A stretch of 9,234 nucleotides of DNA from an uncultured Flavobacteriales bacterium. Lineage in GTDB: Bacteria > Bacteroidota > Bacteroidia > Flavobacteriales > UBA7430. The notes below the pieces were generated by a model that saw nothing but the letters and a program-made list of their open reading frames with translations, was not told the origin of the DNA and did not search any database. The DNA is taken from contig CAJWJW010000045.1 in assembly GCA_913041775.1 (NCBI GenBank), positions 1 to 9,234 of the forward strand. Direction: 5' to 3'. Positions 1 through 6,907 of this stretch are shown piece after piece. Position 1 is the stretch's first letter. Each line of letters starts with the position of its first letter. Position numbers and translations under genes: made by a program.

Positions 1-2
1 CT

Positions 3-185
3 AAAGGGCACCTTATAGGTACTGCATTCGATGGTAACTGGGAAGCTATGAGTGGAGATATTGCTTTCGAACCAGAATTACAAAGAACTATTTCTTGCGA
101 TATTCGTTACGTATTATTTATCGTTGATAAATATGCTGGCGCAACTCATTTAATCGATGAGATGGACTTAGTAAAAGGAGAATAA
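3..185 (+). CDS. 3' end of an unrecognised protein gene (partial)
   Basis: An open frame enters from the left edge and runs 60 codons to a TAA stop at 183-185. The visible C-terminus begins KGHLIGTAFDGNWEAM and ends HLIDEMDLVKGE. It is a soluble-looking mix of hydrophobic and acidic residues with no membrane segment, and I do not recognise the family. It is taken as real coding sequence because codon use resembles its neighbours, the frame is open throughout, and a strong hairpin terminator starts 18 bases after the stop. It converges on polA. Most of the protein lies outside the window, so function cannot be assigned. Confidence 0.75.
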   Translation, partial: KGHLIGTAFDGNWEAMSGDIAFEPELQRTISCDIRYVLFIVDKYAGATHLIDEMDLVKGE

Positions 186-202
186 TTTCTCTTTATAGAA
201 TC

Positions 203-233
203 AAAAAAGCCGCTCATTTGAGCGGCTTTTTTT
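203..233. terminator. Bidirectional rho-independent terminator
   Basis: A perfect GC-rich stem, GCCGCTC (209-215) with GAGCGGC (220-226), closes a four-base ATTT loop. It is flanked by six A on the left and seven T on the right, so both strands read as stem plus U-run. It sits between the two convergent stops (185 and 246), and so can end both the left-edge gene and the polA transcript. Confidence 0.93.
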
Positions 234-245
234 GTGCTATAAATT

Positions 246-3068
246 TTAATGGGCCTCCAACCAGGTGGCTCCTTCTCCAATATCTACAGTTAGAGGAACC
301 TTTGATTCAAAGACATTTTCCATTGCATCTTTGATGAGTGCTTTTAGTTGCGGAATTTCAGTTTTTAAAGCATCAAATACCAGTTCATCGTGTACTTGTA
401 TGATCATTTTCGATTGTAAGCCCTGTGCTTCAATTTCTGCTTGTACTTTAATCATAGCTAGCTTGATAATGTCTGCTGCAGACCCTTGCACAGGAGCGTT
501 TATGGCATTTCTTTCCGAATGCCCACGCACAACACCATTCTGAGAATTAATGTCTTTTAAACGTCTCTTTCTGTTCATGATGGTTTTTACATAACCATGT
601 TCTCTAGCAAAAGCAATATTGCCATCCATATACTCTTTGAGTTTAGGATAGGTAGCAAAGTAACTTTTAATAATCTCTGCTGCTTCCTTTCTCGATAAGG
701 TCGACTGCTGACTCAAACCAAAAGCAGAAACACCGTAAATAATTCCAAAATTAACTGTTTTCGCATTCGAACGCATCTCTCTTGTTACCTCATCTAAGGG
801 CACTCCAAAGACTTTTGAGGCTGTAGCTGCGTGAATGTCTAATCCTTGTTGAAAAGCATCCATCATCACAGAATCTTCACTCATCTCTGCAATTAAGCGC
901 AATTCTACTTGAGAATAATCTGCTGCTAGTAGGCTGTGATTTTCATCTCTAGGGATAAAAGCCTTACGCACTTCTTTTCCTTTTTCTGTACGTATCGGGA
1001 TGTTCTGTAAGTTCGGATTATTAGAACTCAATCTTCCCGTTGCAGCTACAGCTTGGTTAAATGAAGTATGAATACGGTGGGTTTTTGGATTGGTTAATTC
1101 TGGTAGCGCATCCACATAAGTAGAGCGTAATTTTTGCATAGACCTGAAATCCAAAATCTTCTCAATTATCTCGTGCTTGTCTTTTAGTTTCGAGAGGACA
1201 TCTTCGGATGTTGAGTATTGCCCTGTTCTGGTCTTTTTAGCTTTATCATCCAATTTTAGATGGTTAAAAAGAACCTCTCCCATTTGTTTCGGTGATGCGA
1301 TATTAAACTCCATTCCAGCAAGTTCGAAAATTGCTGTTTGTGTTTCGAGTACCGATTGCTCTAGCTCTTTAGAAAATAGAGCCAAACCATTTACATCCAG
1401 ATTTATTCCTTCTCTCTCCATCTTTGCCAACACCGAAACCAATGGCATTTCCATAGTTGTGAAAAGCTCGAGTAAATCCTGTTCTTTTAATCTTGGAGCA
1501 AACACCTCTTTTAGTTGCCAAGTAATATCTGCATCTTCACAGGCATAATCCTTCAACTTTATTGCTGGGATGTCGCGCATATTTAAAGCAGACTTCCCTT
1601 TACCAATAATTGAGTCTATTGTTACTGGAGAATAATTTAAATAGGTTTCTGCCAGGACATTCATATTGTGTCTCATATCTGCTTCTAGCAGATAGTGAGC
1701 AATCATAGTATCGAAAAAGGCGCCTTTTAATGTGATGCCGTAATTTGCAAGTATATGTAAATCGTATTTAATGTTTTGACCTACTTTTTCTATGCGATTG
1801 TTTTCAAAAAGTGGTTTAAAAATGGCTAAGATTTCATCTCTTGAATTCTCATCATTATTTAGCGGTATATAAAAGGCTTCTTTAGATTTAAAGCTAAAAG
1901 AAATTCCTACAATTTCTGCTTGTATTGCATTTAGTGAAGTTGTTTCTGTATCGAATGCAAAAGACTTTAAAACGCTTAGTTTTTCAAAAAGGGCTCTACA
2001 ATCCTCTACAGATTCCACCAATTTATAATTGGGTTTTATACTCTCTAGTGTATCGTACGAAGAGGTAAATAAGGAAGCTTGATTATCATGCCCTCCACCA
2101 AATAAATCTATTTGTGAAGTGTCGACAGTCTTTGTATTGCTTTTACTTTCCGTATTTATTTCTACTGATTTAGTTTTGGTAACTTCTATACCAAACCAAC
2201 GTTCTGCTAATCTCCTAAATTCCAATTCCAAGAAAAGCTCTTTTACCGCTTCTTTATTCATTGGAATACGTTCGAGGTTTTCAGCTTCAAATTCGACTGG
2301 AACTGCTAAATTTATGGTCGCTAATTTTTTAGATAAAAATGCCAGCTCTTTATTGGCTTCTACATTTTCTTTTTGCTTTCCTTTTAACTCGTTTGTGTTT
2401 TCATACAAGCCTTCCATACTATCGTAAAGTCCCAATAGTTTTTTGGCTGTTTTATCTCCAACTCCAGGTATTCCAGGAATATTATCCGAGGCATCGCCCA
2501 TCATTCCTAAATAGTCGATTACCTGATCTACTCTTTTAATTTCGAATTTCTTAAGCACTTCAGGTATTCCCAGAATCTCAGCACCATTACCCATTCTTGG
2601 CGGCTTGTACATATAAATATTATCCGACACTAATTGGGCAAAATCCTTGTCGGGGGTCATCATATAGGTTGTAAATCCTTCTTTTTCTGCCTTTTTTGCT
2701 AGTGTTCCTATAACATCATCTGCTTCAAATCCAGGTTTCGCTATTACTGGAATATTTAGAGCTTCCATCAATTTAAAAATATAGGGTAGGGCGGTAGAAA
2801 TACCTTCTGGCATCGCCTCGCGTTGTGCCTTATATTCTTTGTATTCTATATGTCTTTCTGTAGGTTCTGAGGTATCGAAACAAATTGCCCAGTGTGTTGG
2901 TTGCTCCTTCATTTGAACATCCATTAAGGTATTTACCAATCCTAAAACTGCGGAGGTATCTTGTCCCTTAGAGTTTATTCTCGGATTCTTAGCAAAGGCA
3001 AAATAGGCTCTATAGATCAATGCAAAAGCATCAAATAAAAATAGTTTCTTTTCGGTTTGTGGTGTCAT
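246..3068 (-). CDS. polA: DNA polymerase I with 5' nuclease and proofreading domains
   Basis: Full-length 940-residue DNA polymerase I, used for Okazaki-fragment maturation and repair synthesis. The 5' nuclease domain (about 1-290) has D13, the EADD acidic cluster (115-118), TPDKD (138-142) and the helix-hairpin region GDASDNIPGIPGVGDKTA (191-208). The 3'-5' exonuclease domain (about 345-525) keeps all motifs: D373/E375, N432/D436 and Y508/D512, so proofreading should be active, unlike in Thermus Pol I. The polymerase domain has TGRLSS (677-682), motif A DYSQVELR (D717), the O-helix with K770, F774 and Y778, and motif C HDE (893-895). Phenylalanine at 774 is the state that disfavours dideoxynucleotides. 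The roughly 50-residue linker (297-345) is low in complexity and contains two QxxLF pentapeptides. The ATG at 3068 gives the expected N-terminus; no Shine-Dalgarno sequence is evident. The gene lies 71 bases downstream of the cyclase gene and ends at the shared terminator. Confidence 0.98.
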   Translation of the reverse strand: MTPQTEKKLFLFDAFALIYRAYFAFAKNPRINSKGQDTSAVLGLVNTLMDVQMKEQPTHWAICFDTSEPTERHIEYKEYKAQREAMPEGISTALPYIFKLMEALNIPVIAKPGFEADDVIGTLAKKAEKEGFTTYMMTPDKDFAQLVSDNIYMYKPPRMGNGAEILGIPEVLKKFEIKRVDQVIDYLGMMGDASDNIPGIPGVGDKTAKKLLGLYDSMEGLYENTNELKGKQKENVEANKELAFLSKKLATINLAVPVEFEAENLERIPMNKEAVKELFLELEFRRLAERWFGIEVTKTKSVEINTESKSNTKTVDTSQIDLFGGGHDNQASLFTSSYDTLESIKPNYKLVESVEDCRALFEKLSVLKSFAFDTETTSLNAIQAEIVGISFSFKSKEAFYIPLNNDENSRDEILAIFKPLFENNRIEKVGQNIKYDLHILANYGITLKGAFFDTMIAHYLLEADMRHNMNVLAETYLNYSPVTIDSIIGKGKSALNMRDIPAIKLKDYACEDADITWQLKEVFAPRLKEQDLLELFTTMEMPLVSVLAKMEREGINLDVNGLALFSKELEQSVLETQTAIFELAGMEFNIASPKQMGEVLFNHLKLDDKAKKTRTGQYSTSEDVLSKLKDKHEIIEKILDFRSMQKLRSTYVDALPELTNPKTHRIHTSFNQAVAATGRLSSNNPNLQNIPIRTEKGKEVRKAFIPRDENHSLLAADYSQVELRLIAEMSEDSVMMDAFQQGLDIHAATASKVFGVPLDEVTREMRSNAKTVNFGIIYGVSAFGLSQQSTLSRKEAAEIIKSYFATYPKLKEYMDGNIAFAREHGYVKTIMNRKRRLKDINSQNGVVRGHSERNAINAPVQGSAADIIKLAMIKVQAEIEAQGLQSKMIIQVHDELVFDALKTEIPQLKALIKDAMENVFESKVPLTVDIGEGATWLEAH

Positions 3069-3139
3069 AATAGATGGTTATTTCAGCAACTAATTGAAAG
3101 ATATAAAACATTTAGATTCCCATATTTTCAAATAATATA

Positions 3140-4117
3140 CTATTCGTTATAAACGACATCAATAACGGTTTGCCCTACAGCTTTGAGTGTATTTTTGTCA
3201 ATGTTCTCTAACTTATCTTCGTGGGTGTGCCAATGCTCGTAAAAATGACTTTCTGTAATCGGATTGTATTCAATGATGTCTATGGTTGGAACTCTTCCTT
3301 GTGCTAGATTATTGATATACAAATGATCATCTATAATTAAATTGGTTTTTTGAAATTTGAACGTACTCCCATACCCCAGTTTAGCAGCTGTATTCCACAC
3401 TTTTTTAACTATTTTTGGGGCAAAGGTTACAGAGGCTAATTCTTGTGTAAATACTGCATTTTCCCCTCCTACCATATCTAGTAAAACTCCAAACTTCGCA
3501 AAGTAATTGTCTTTGTGTAAGTGAGTAGCCCAATACTGCGAGCCAAGGCAATAAGAATGTTCCATACGAGGATAATCACTTTCGCTAGGCTGCCCATAAT
3601 CTTCAGAGTCAAATAGAATTATATCTACCCCTATGTCTGGTTTTTTTAAGGAAAATTGTCTCGCAATTTCTAATAATATCCCCACTCCAGAACCACCGTC
3701 ATTTGCTCCTTCAATTGCACTGTTTTTATTTATTGAGTCTTGATCTGCAAATGGCCTGGTGTCCCAGTGTGCACATAAAAGGACTCTTTTTGCTCTTAGT
3801 GGTTTAAAAGAAGCAATGATGTTTTTTGAATTCAATACATTGCCATCGAATGCGGTAAGTTGCGCTTCTTGAACTATTACAGTATCGCAGTAAGAGTTCA
3901 GTTTTTCTATAAGATAGTCTGCACAGGCTATATGACCTTTAGTATTAGGAACTCTAGGGCCAAAAGCGACTTGATCAGCTATAAAGTTATAGGCAGAATC
4001 TGCATTAAAAGAAGGCACTTCAACTGTTTTAGCTGGAACAGTTTTTTTCTTCACCTTTGGCTCTGATGCACATCCTATTATGATTAGCGCAAGTAGGGGT
4101 ATGAGTATTTTTTTCAT
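3140..4117 (-). CDS. Lipoprotein glutaminyl-peptide cyclotransferase (M28 fold)
   Basis: A 325-residue lipoprotein of the zinc M28 superfamily, probably a glutaminyl cyclase that turns N-terminal glutamine of exported proteins into pyroglutamate. The signal peptide (KK, then a hydrophobic run) ends in a lipobox, IIGC, with C16 as lipidated residue. The following residues are lysine-rich rather than acidic, so no surface-export signal is seen and a periplasm-facing anchor is likely. Motifs in order: AHWDTRPFAD (116-125), GANDGGSG with metal ligand D140, FDSEDYG with probable base E172 and ligand D173, LLDMVGG (D214), DDH (263-265), and HWHTHEDKLENID with probable ligand H297. The WHT..(D/E)..ENxD ending resembles animal glutaminyl cyclases. 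Classical M28 aminopeptidase is the alternative. The ATG at 4117 is fixed by the signal peptide. The gene follows cysS by 103 bases and has no promoter consensus of its own. Confidence 0.82.
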   Translation of the reverse strand: MKKILIPLLALIIIGCASEPKVKKKTVPAKTVEVPSFNADSAYNFIADQVAFGPRVPNTKGHIACADYLIEKLNSYCDTVIVQEAQLTAFDGNVLNSKNIIASFKPLRAKRVLLCAHWDTRPFADQDSINKNSAIEGANDGGSGVGILLEIARQFSLKKPDIGVDIILFDSEDYGQPSESDYPRMEHSYCLGSQYWATHLHKDNYFAKFGVLLDMVGGENAVFTQELASVTFAPKIVKKVWNTAAKLGYGSTFKFQKTNLIIDDHLYINNLAQGRVPTIDIIEYNPITESHFYEHWHTHEDKLENIDKNTLKAVGQTVIDVVYNE

Positions 4118-4129
4118 CTAAGAGTATGT

Positions 4130-4174
4130 AATAGTTTTTAATTTTGAGTTATAAGTTTTGAGTTAAAAACTATT
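4130..4174. repeat. 12-bp inverted repeat with internal 9-bp direct repeats
   Basis: AATAGTTTTTAA (4130-4141) is perfectly inverted as TTAAAAACTATT (4163-4174), around a 21-base spacer. Two direct copies of TTTTGAGTT (4142-4150 and 4156-4164) are separated by ATAAG. A further inverted copy, ACTCAAAAC (4206-4214), complements GTTTTGAGT (4155-4163). In the minus-strand transcript the hairpin would end 12 bases before the cyclase start codon. No U-run follows, so it is not a standard terminator. It is AT-rich and may be a degenerate intergenic repeat; function unknown. Confidence 0.7.
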
Positions 4175-4220
4175 TCTCTCGTTCTTGTTTACTTTTCACC
4201 GTTTCACTCAAAACTCTACT

Positions 4221-5684
4221 CTACTCCTTAGTCCAGATTGCACCTTCTTTAGAGTCTTTTACGGTAATATTAAGTTTCCCTAACTCGTCTCTTATGAAAT
4301 CTGCGGTTGTCCAGTCTTTATTTTCTTTTGCAATTTTTCTCAATCCCAAAACAACCTCCATTACATCGTCTGCAAGACCATCTTGAGCTTCTACTGCAAG
4401 CTTTTTAAGGCCTAGAATATCGAAACAGAAATCAGATAATAATTGTGTTAATTCCTCTTTCGAAGACTTATTTAAACTACCCTTTCCTGCTGCAATGGAG
4501 TTTATTTGTTTTACTGCATCAAACAGATGAGCTATAAGTATTGGCGTATTAAAGTCGTCGTTAATTGACTCGTAGAATTTCTTTTTATAGTCTTCTACAT
4601 TTACAGTAGAGTCTTCAGAAACTTGTATTCCTTCCAAAGTTTCTAAAGCAGCCATTAATTTTGTCATCCCTTTTTCTGCAGCAAGTAAAGCTTCGTTAGA
4701 AAAATCTACCGTAGAACGATAATGTGCTTGTAGTATGAAAAAACGAATGGTCATAGGATTGTAAGCTTGTTCTAGCTTATCGTGTTCGCCACTAAAAAAC
4801 TCACTTAAAGTAATGAAGTTCCCTAATGATTTCCCCATTTTCTGCCCATTAATGGTAATCATATTATTGTGCATCCAATAGTTCACAGCCTCATGGCCAT
4901 CGCTGGCACATGATTGTGCAATTTCTGCTTCGTGATGCGGAAATACCAAATCCATTCCACCACCGTGTATGTCAAATCTAGCGCCTAAATATTTTGTACT
5001 CATCGCAGAACATTCTAAGTGCCATCCAGGGAATCCTTCTGACCATGGCGAAGGCCATCTCATAATGTGTTCTGGAGAGGCCTTTTTCCAAAGGGCAAAA
5101 TCAACAGAATTTCTTTTCTCAGACTGCCCCTCTAAATCACGAGTATTAGAAATCATATCGTCTATGTTTCTACCCGATAATTTTCCGTAAGCGTGATCTT
5201 CATTGTATTTTACAACATCAAAATATACGTTCCCATCAACCTCATAAGCATATCCATTTGCTAAGATTTTTTCAATCATAGCTATCTGCTCAATTATATG
5301 TCCAGTAGCAGTAGGTTCTATGCTTGGAGGAAGGGTGTTTAGCATAGCCATATCTTTATGATAAGAGCGTGTATAAAACGCAACGACCTCCATTGGTTCG
5401 AGTTGGTCTAGTCTAGCTTTTTTAGCAATTTTATCCTCACCTTCATCGGCATCATTTACTAAATGCCCAACATCGGTTATATTGCGAACATAGCGTGTTT
5501 TATAGCCTAAATGTTGCATATACCTAAATACCACATCAAAAGTAATCCCTGGTCTAGCGTGGCCTAAATGGGCATCACCATAAACGGTAGGCCCACAAAC
5601 ATACATGCCTACTTTTCCTTCGTTTAGAGGTTTAAAGACTTCTTTTTTTCTAGAAAGTGTATTGTATAGATTTAAATCTGGCAT
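4221..5684 (-). CDS. cysS: Cysteinyl-tRNA synthetase
   Basis: Class I aminoacyl-tRNA synthetase that attaches cysteine to tRNA-Cys in the cytoplasm. Its 487 residues are a little longer than the E. coli enzyme. The catalytic fold shows the HIGH motif as HLGH (39-42) inside GPTVYGDAHLGHARPG. The KMSKS loop reads KMGKS (282-286) in NGQKMGKSLGNF, a variant within the family's normal range. The structural zinc site is complete: C30 (MYVCGPTVY), C225 (GWHLECSAM), and H250 with E254 (FPHHEAEIAQS). The helical anticodon-binding part follows from about 330, with the usual DDFNTP signature (376-381). The ATG at 5684 lies 15 bases from the preceding tdh stop, and the N-terminal LYNTLSRKKEVF is the expected family start. 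It is probably cotranscribed with tdh. Antisense open frames across it are shadows. Confidence 0.98.
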   Translation of the reverse strand: MPDLNLYNTLSRKKEVFKPLNEGKVGMYVCGPTVYGDAHLGHARPGITFDVVFRYMQHLGYKTRYVRNITDVGHLVNDADEGEDKIAKKARLDQLEPMEVVAFYTRSYHKDMAMLNTLPPSIEPTATGHIIEQIAMIEKILANGYAYEVDGNVYFDVVKYNEDHAYGKLSGRNIDDMISNTRDLEGQSEKRNSVDFALWKKASPEHIMRWPSPWSEGFPGWHLECSAMSTKYLGARFDIHGGGMDLVFPHHEAEIAQSCASDGHEAVNYWMHNNMITINGQKMGKSLGNFITLSEFFSGEHDKLEQAYNPMTIRFFILQAHYRSTVDFSNEALLAAEKGMTKLMAALETLEGIQVSEDSTVNVEDYKKKFYESINDDFNTPILIAHLFDAVKQINSIAAGKGSLNKSSKEELTQLLSDFCFDILGLKKLAVEAQDGLADDVMEVVLGLRKIAKENKDWTTADFIRDELGKLNITVKDSKEGAIWTKE

Positions 5685-5696
5685 GGTATAGAGGGT

Positions 5697-6650
5697 TTAT
5701 TTGTATTGTTTTTTTAGGTTTACCATCATGTCTTCCACCATGGTAGCTAAGTCGTATTCATGTTTCCAATTCCAATGTTCAAATGCGAGGCTATCGTCTA
5801 TAGATTTTGGCCAGCTATCTGCTATTGCTTGGCGTTCATCAGACTTATAGCTCATTTGGAATTCTGGTACATACTGTTTTACAGCTGCTGCAATTTCTGC
5901 AGGATTAAAACTTGTACCAGCTACATTATAAGAGGAGCGTATTTTTATTTGTTCTGCTGGTGCTTCCATCAACTCTAAAGTTGCACGTATCGCATCGGGC
6001 ATATACATCATTGGTAAAGTAGTGTCTCCCGAAAGAAAGGACTCGTAATTGCCAGTCTTTAGAGCCTCATGAAAAATATGTACTGCATAGTCGGTAGTTC
6101 CTCCTCCGGGTTGAGCTTTCCAACTTATTAAGCCAGGGTAACGAATACTTCTAACGTCTACGCCAAATTTCTGATTGTAATATTCGCACCAACGCTCTCC
6201 AGCTTGTTTAGAGATTCCGTAGACTGTATTGGGTTCCATTACAGTGTATTGTGGAGTGTTTATGCTTGGCGTAGTTGGTCCAAATACGGCTATAGAACTC
6301 GGCCAATAAACTTTTTTAATTTTCCCTATACGTGCTAAATCTAGAACATGCGAGAGTGAACGCATGTTTAAATTCCAGCCCAATTCGATGTTTTTTTCTG
6401 CAGTAGCAGATAGTAAAGCAGCCAATAAATAGATTTGTGTAACCTTATGCTTGTCTACAATTTCGTGTAAACGAGCTTGGTCCATAATGTCGAGCTGTTC
6501 AAAGGGGCCAGTCTCCATTACTTCTGGGGCAGCCGATTTTATATCGGAAGCTACTACTTGAACATCGCCATAAATGGCTCTTAAATTCATTGTTAAGTCA
6601 GTCCCTATTTGTCCTGAAGCTCCTATTATGAGTATGGTGTCTTTGTTCAT
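5697..6650 (-). CDS. tdh: L-threonine 3-dehydrogenase, short-chain/epimerase type
   Basis: A 317-residue NAD-dependent extended short-chain dehydrogenase that probably oxidises L-threonine to 2-amino-3-oxobutyrate. The Rossmann motif GASGQIG (10-16) is followed by D36 after the second strand, which favours NAD over NADP. The catalytic residues are S118 or S119 (WPSSIAVFG) and Y144-x3-K148 (VYGISKQAG). Features pointing to threonine dehydrogenase rather than sugar epimerase are RYPGLISWKAQPGGGTTDYA (170-189), LPMMYMPDA (212-220), and the C-terminal WPKSIDDSLAFEHWNW followed by EYDL. Generic annotation would be NAD-dependent epimerase/dehydratase. The partner ligase gene kbl is not adjacent in this window. 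It is the first gene of the minus-strand cluster, 12 bases ahead of cysS, and has a TAnnTTTG element 31 bases upstream of its ATG. Confidence 0.85.
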   Translation of the reverse strand: MNKDTILIIGASGQIGTDLTMNLRAIYGDVQVVASDIKSAAPEVMETGPFEQLDIMDQARLHEIVDKHKVTQIYLLAALLSATAEKNIELGWNLNMRSLSHVLDLARIGKIKKVYWPSSIAVFGPTTPSINTPQYTVMEPNTVYGISKQAGERWCEYYNQKFGVDVRSIRYPGLISWKAQPGGGTTDYAVHIFHEALKTGNYESFLSGDTTLPMMYMPDAIRATLELMEAPAEQIKIRSSYNVAGTSFNPAEIAAAVKQYVPEFQMSYKSDERQAIADSWPKSIDDSLAFEHWNWKHEYDLATMVEDMMVNLKKQYK

Positions 6651-6680
6651 CTACGGATGTCTATCTGAAATATTATGATT

Positions 6681-6688
6681 CAAATATA
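6681..6688 (-). promoter_or_regulatory. Candidate -7 promoter element for tdh-cysS
   Basis: Read on the minus strand this is TATATTTG, an exact match to the Bacteroidota -7 consensus TAnnTTTG and the only such match on that strand in the divergent region. It would start transcription roughly 20-25 bases before the tdh ATG at 6650. No TTTG or TTG is found at the matching -33 distance, so only half of the promoter is supported. Confidence 0.5.
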
Positions 6689-6804
6689 CGATTTTGATAT
6701 ACAGAATTATAGGCATAGACTTAATATTTATTGTAGGGATTTGCACTGTTTACAGACCTACTTTTTACCTTATTTTTAGTATTTGTTTTTCCTTTAAAAT
6801 CTAT

Positions 6805-6834
6805 TTTGCTATTTAATTTCATATACTAATTTTG
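6805..6834 (+). promoter_or_regulatory. Flavobacterial promoter for the ABC ATPase gene
   Basis: TTTG (6805-6808), an 18-base spacer, then TAATTTTG (6827-6834): both halves match the Bacteroidota sigma-factor consensus TTTG / TAnnTTTG with a permitted spacing. The predicted start of transcription is near 6840, which leaves a short leader before the ABC reading frame that opens after the in-frame stop at 6863-6865. Confidence 0.65.
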
Positions 6835-6907
6835 ATTCTTACTTTTGAGCTACTCATTTCATTAAACTTCCAGCATTATTTCAGAAACCATATTACATAT
6901 ATCCAAT

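Noticed and set aside
1177..1548. Plus-strand 123-codon open frame across polA
   Set aside because: It is antisense to the conserved PolA exonuclease-polymerase region; its composition is that of a reverse-complement shadow and it has no recognisable motif.
2119..2427. Plus-strand 102-codon open frame across polA
   Set aside because: Antisense shadow over the 5' nuclease domain and linker, low-complexity hydrophobic and serine-rich product, no promoter.
3096..3132. Possible polA promoter on the minus strand: TTTG at 3129-3132 and TATCTTTC at 3096-3103
   Set aside because: The -7 element lacks the final G and the 25-base spacer exceeds the usual range, so it is not supported well enough to annotate.
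282..5400. KMGKS instead of KMSKS in CysS (near 4827-4841) as a possible catalytic defect
   Set aside because: The second lysine, serine and all zinc ligands are intact, and the third position of this motif varies among active synthetases.
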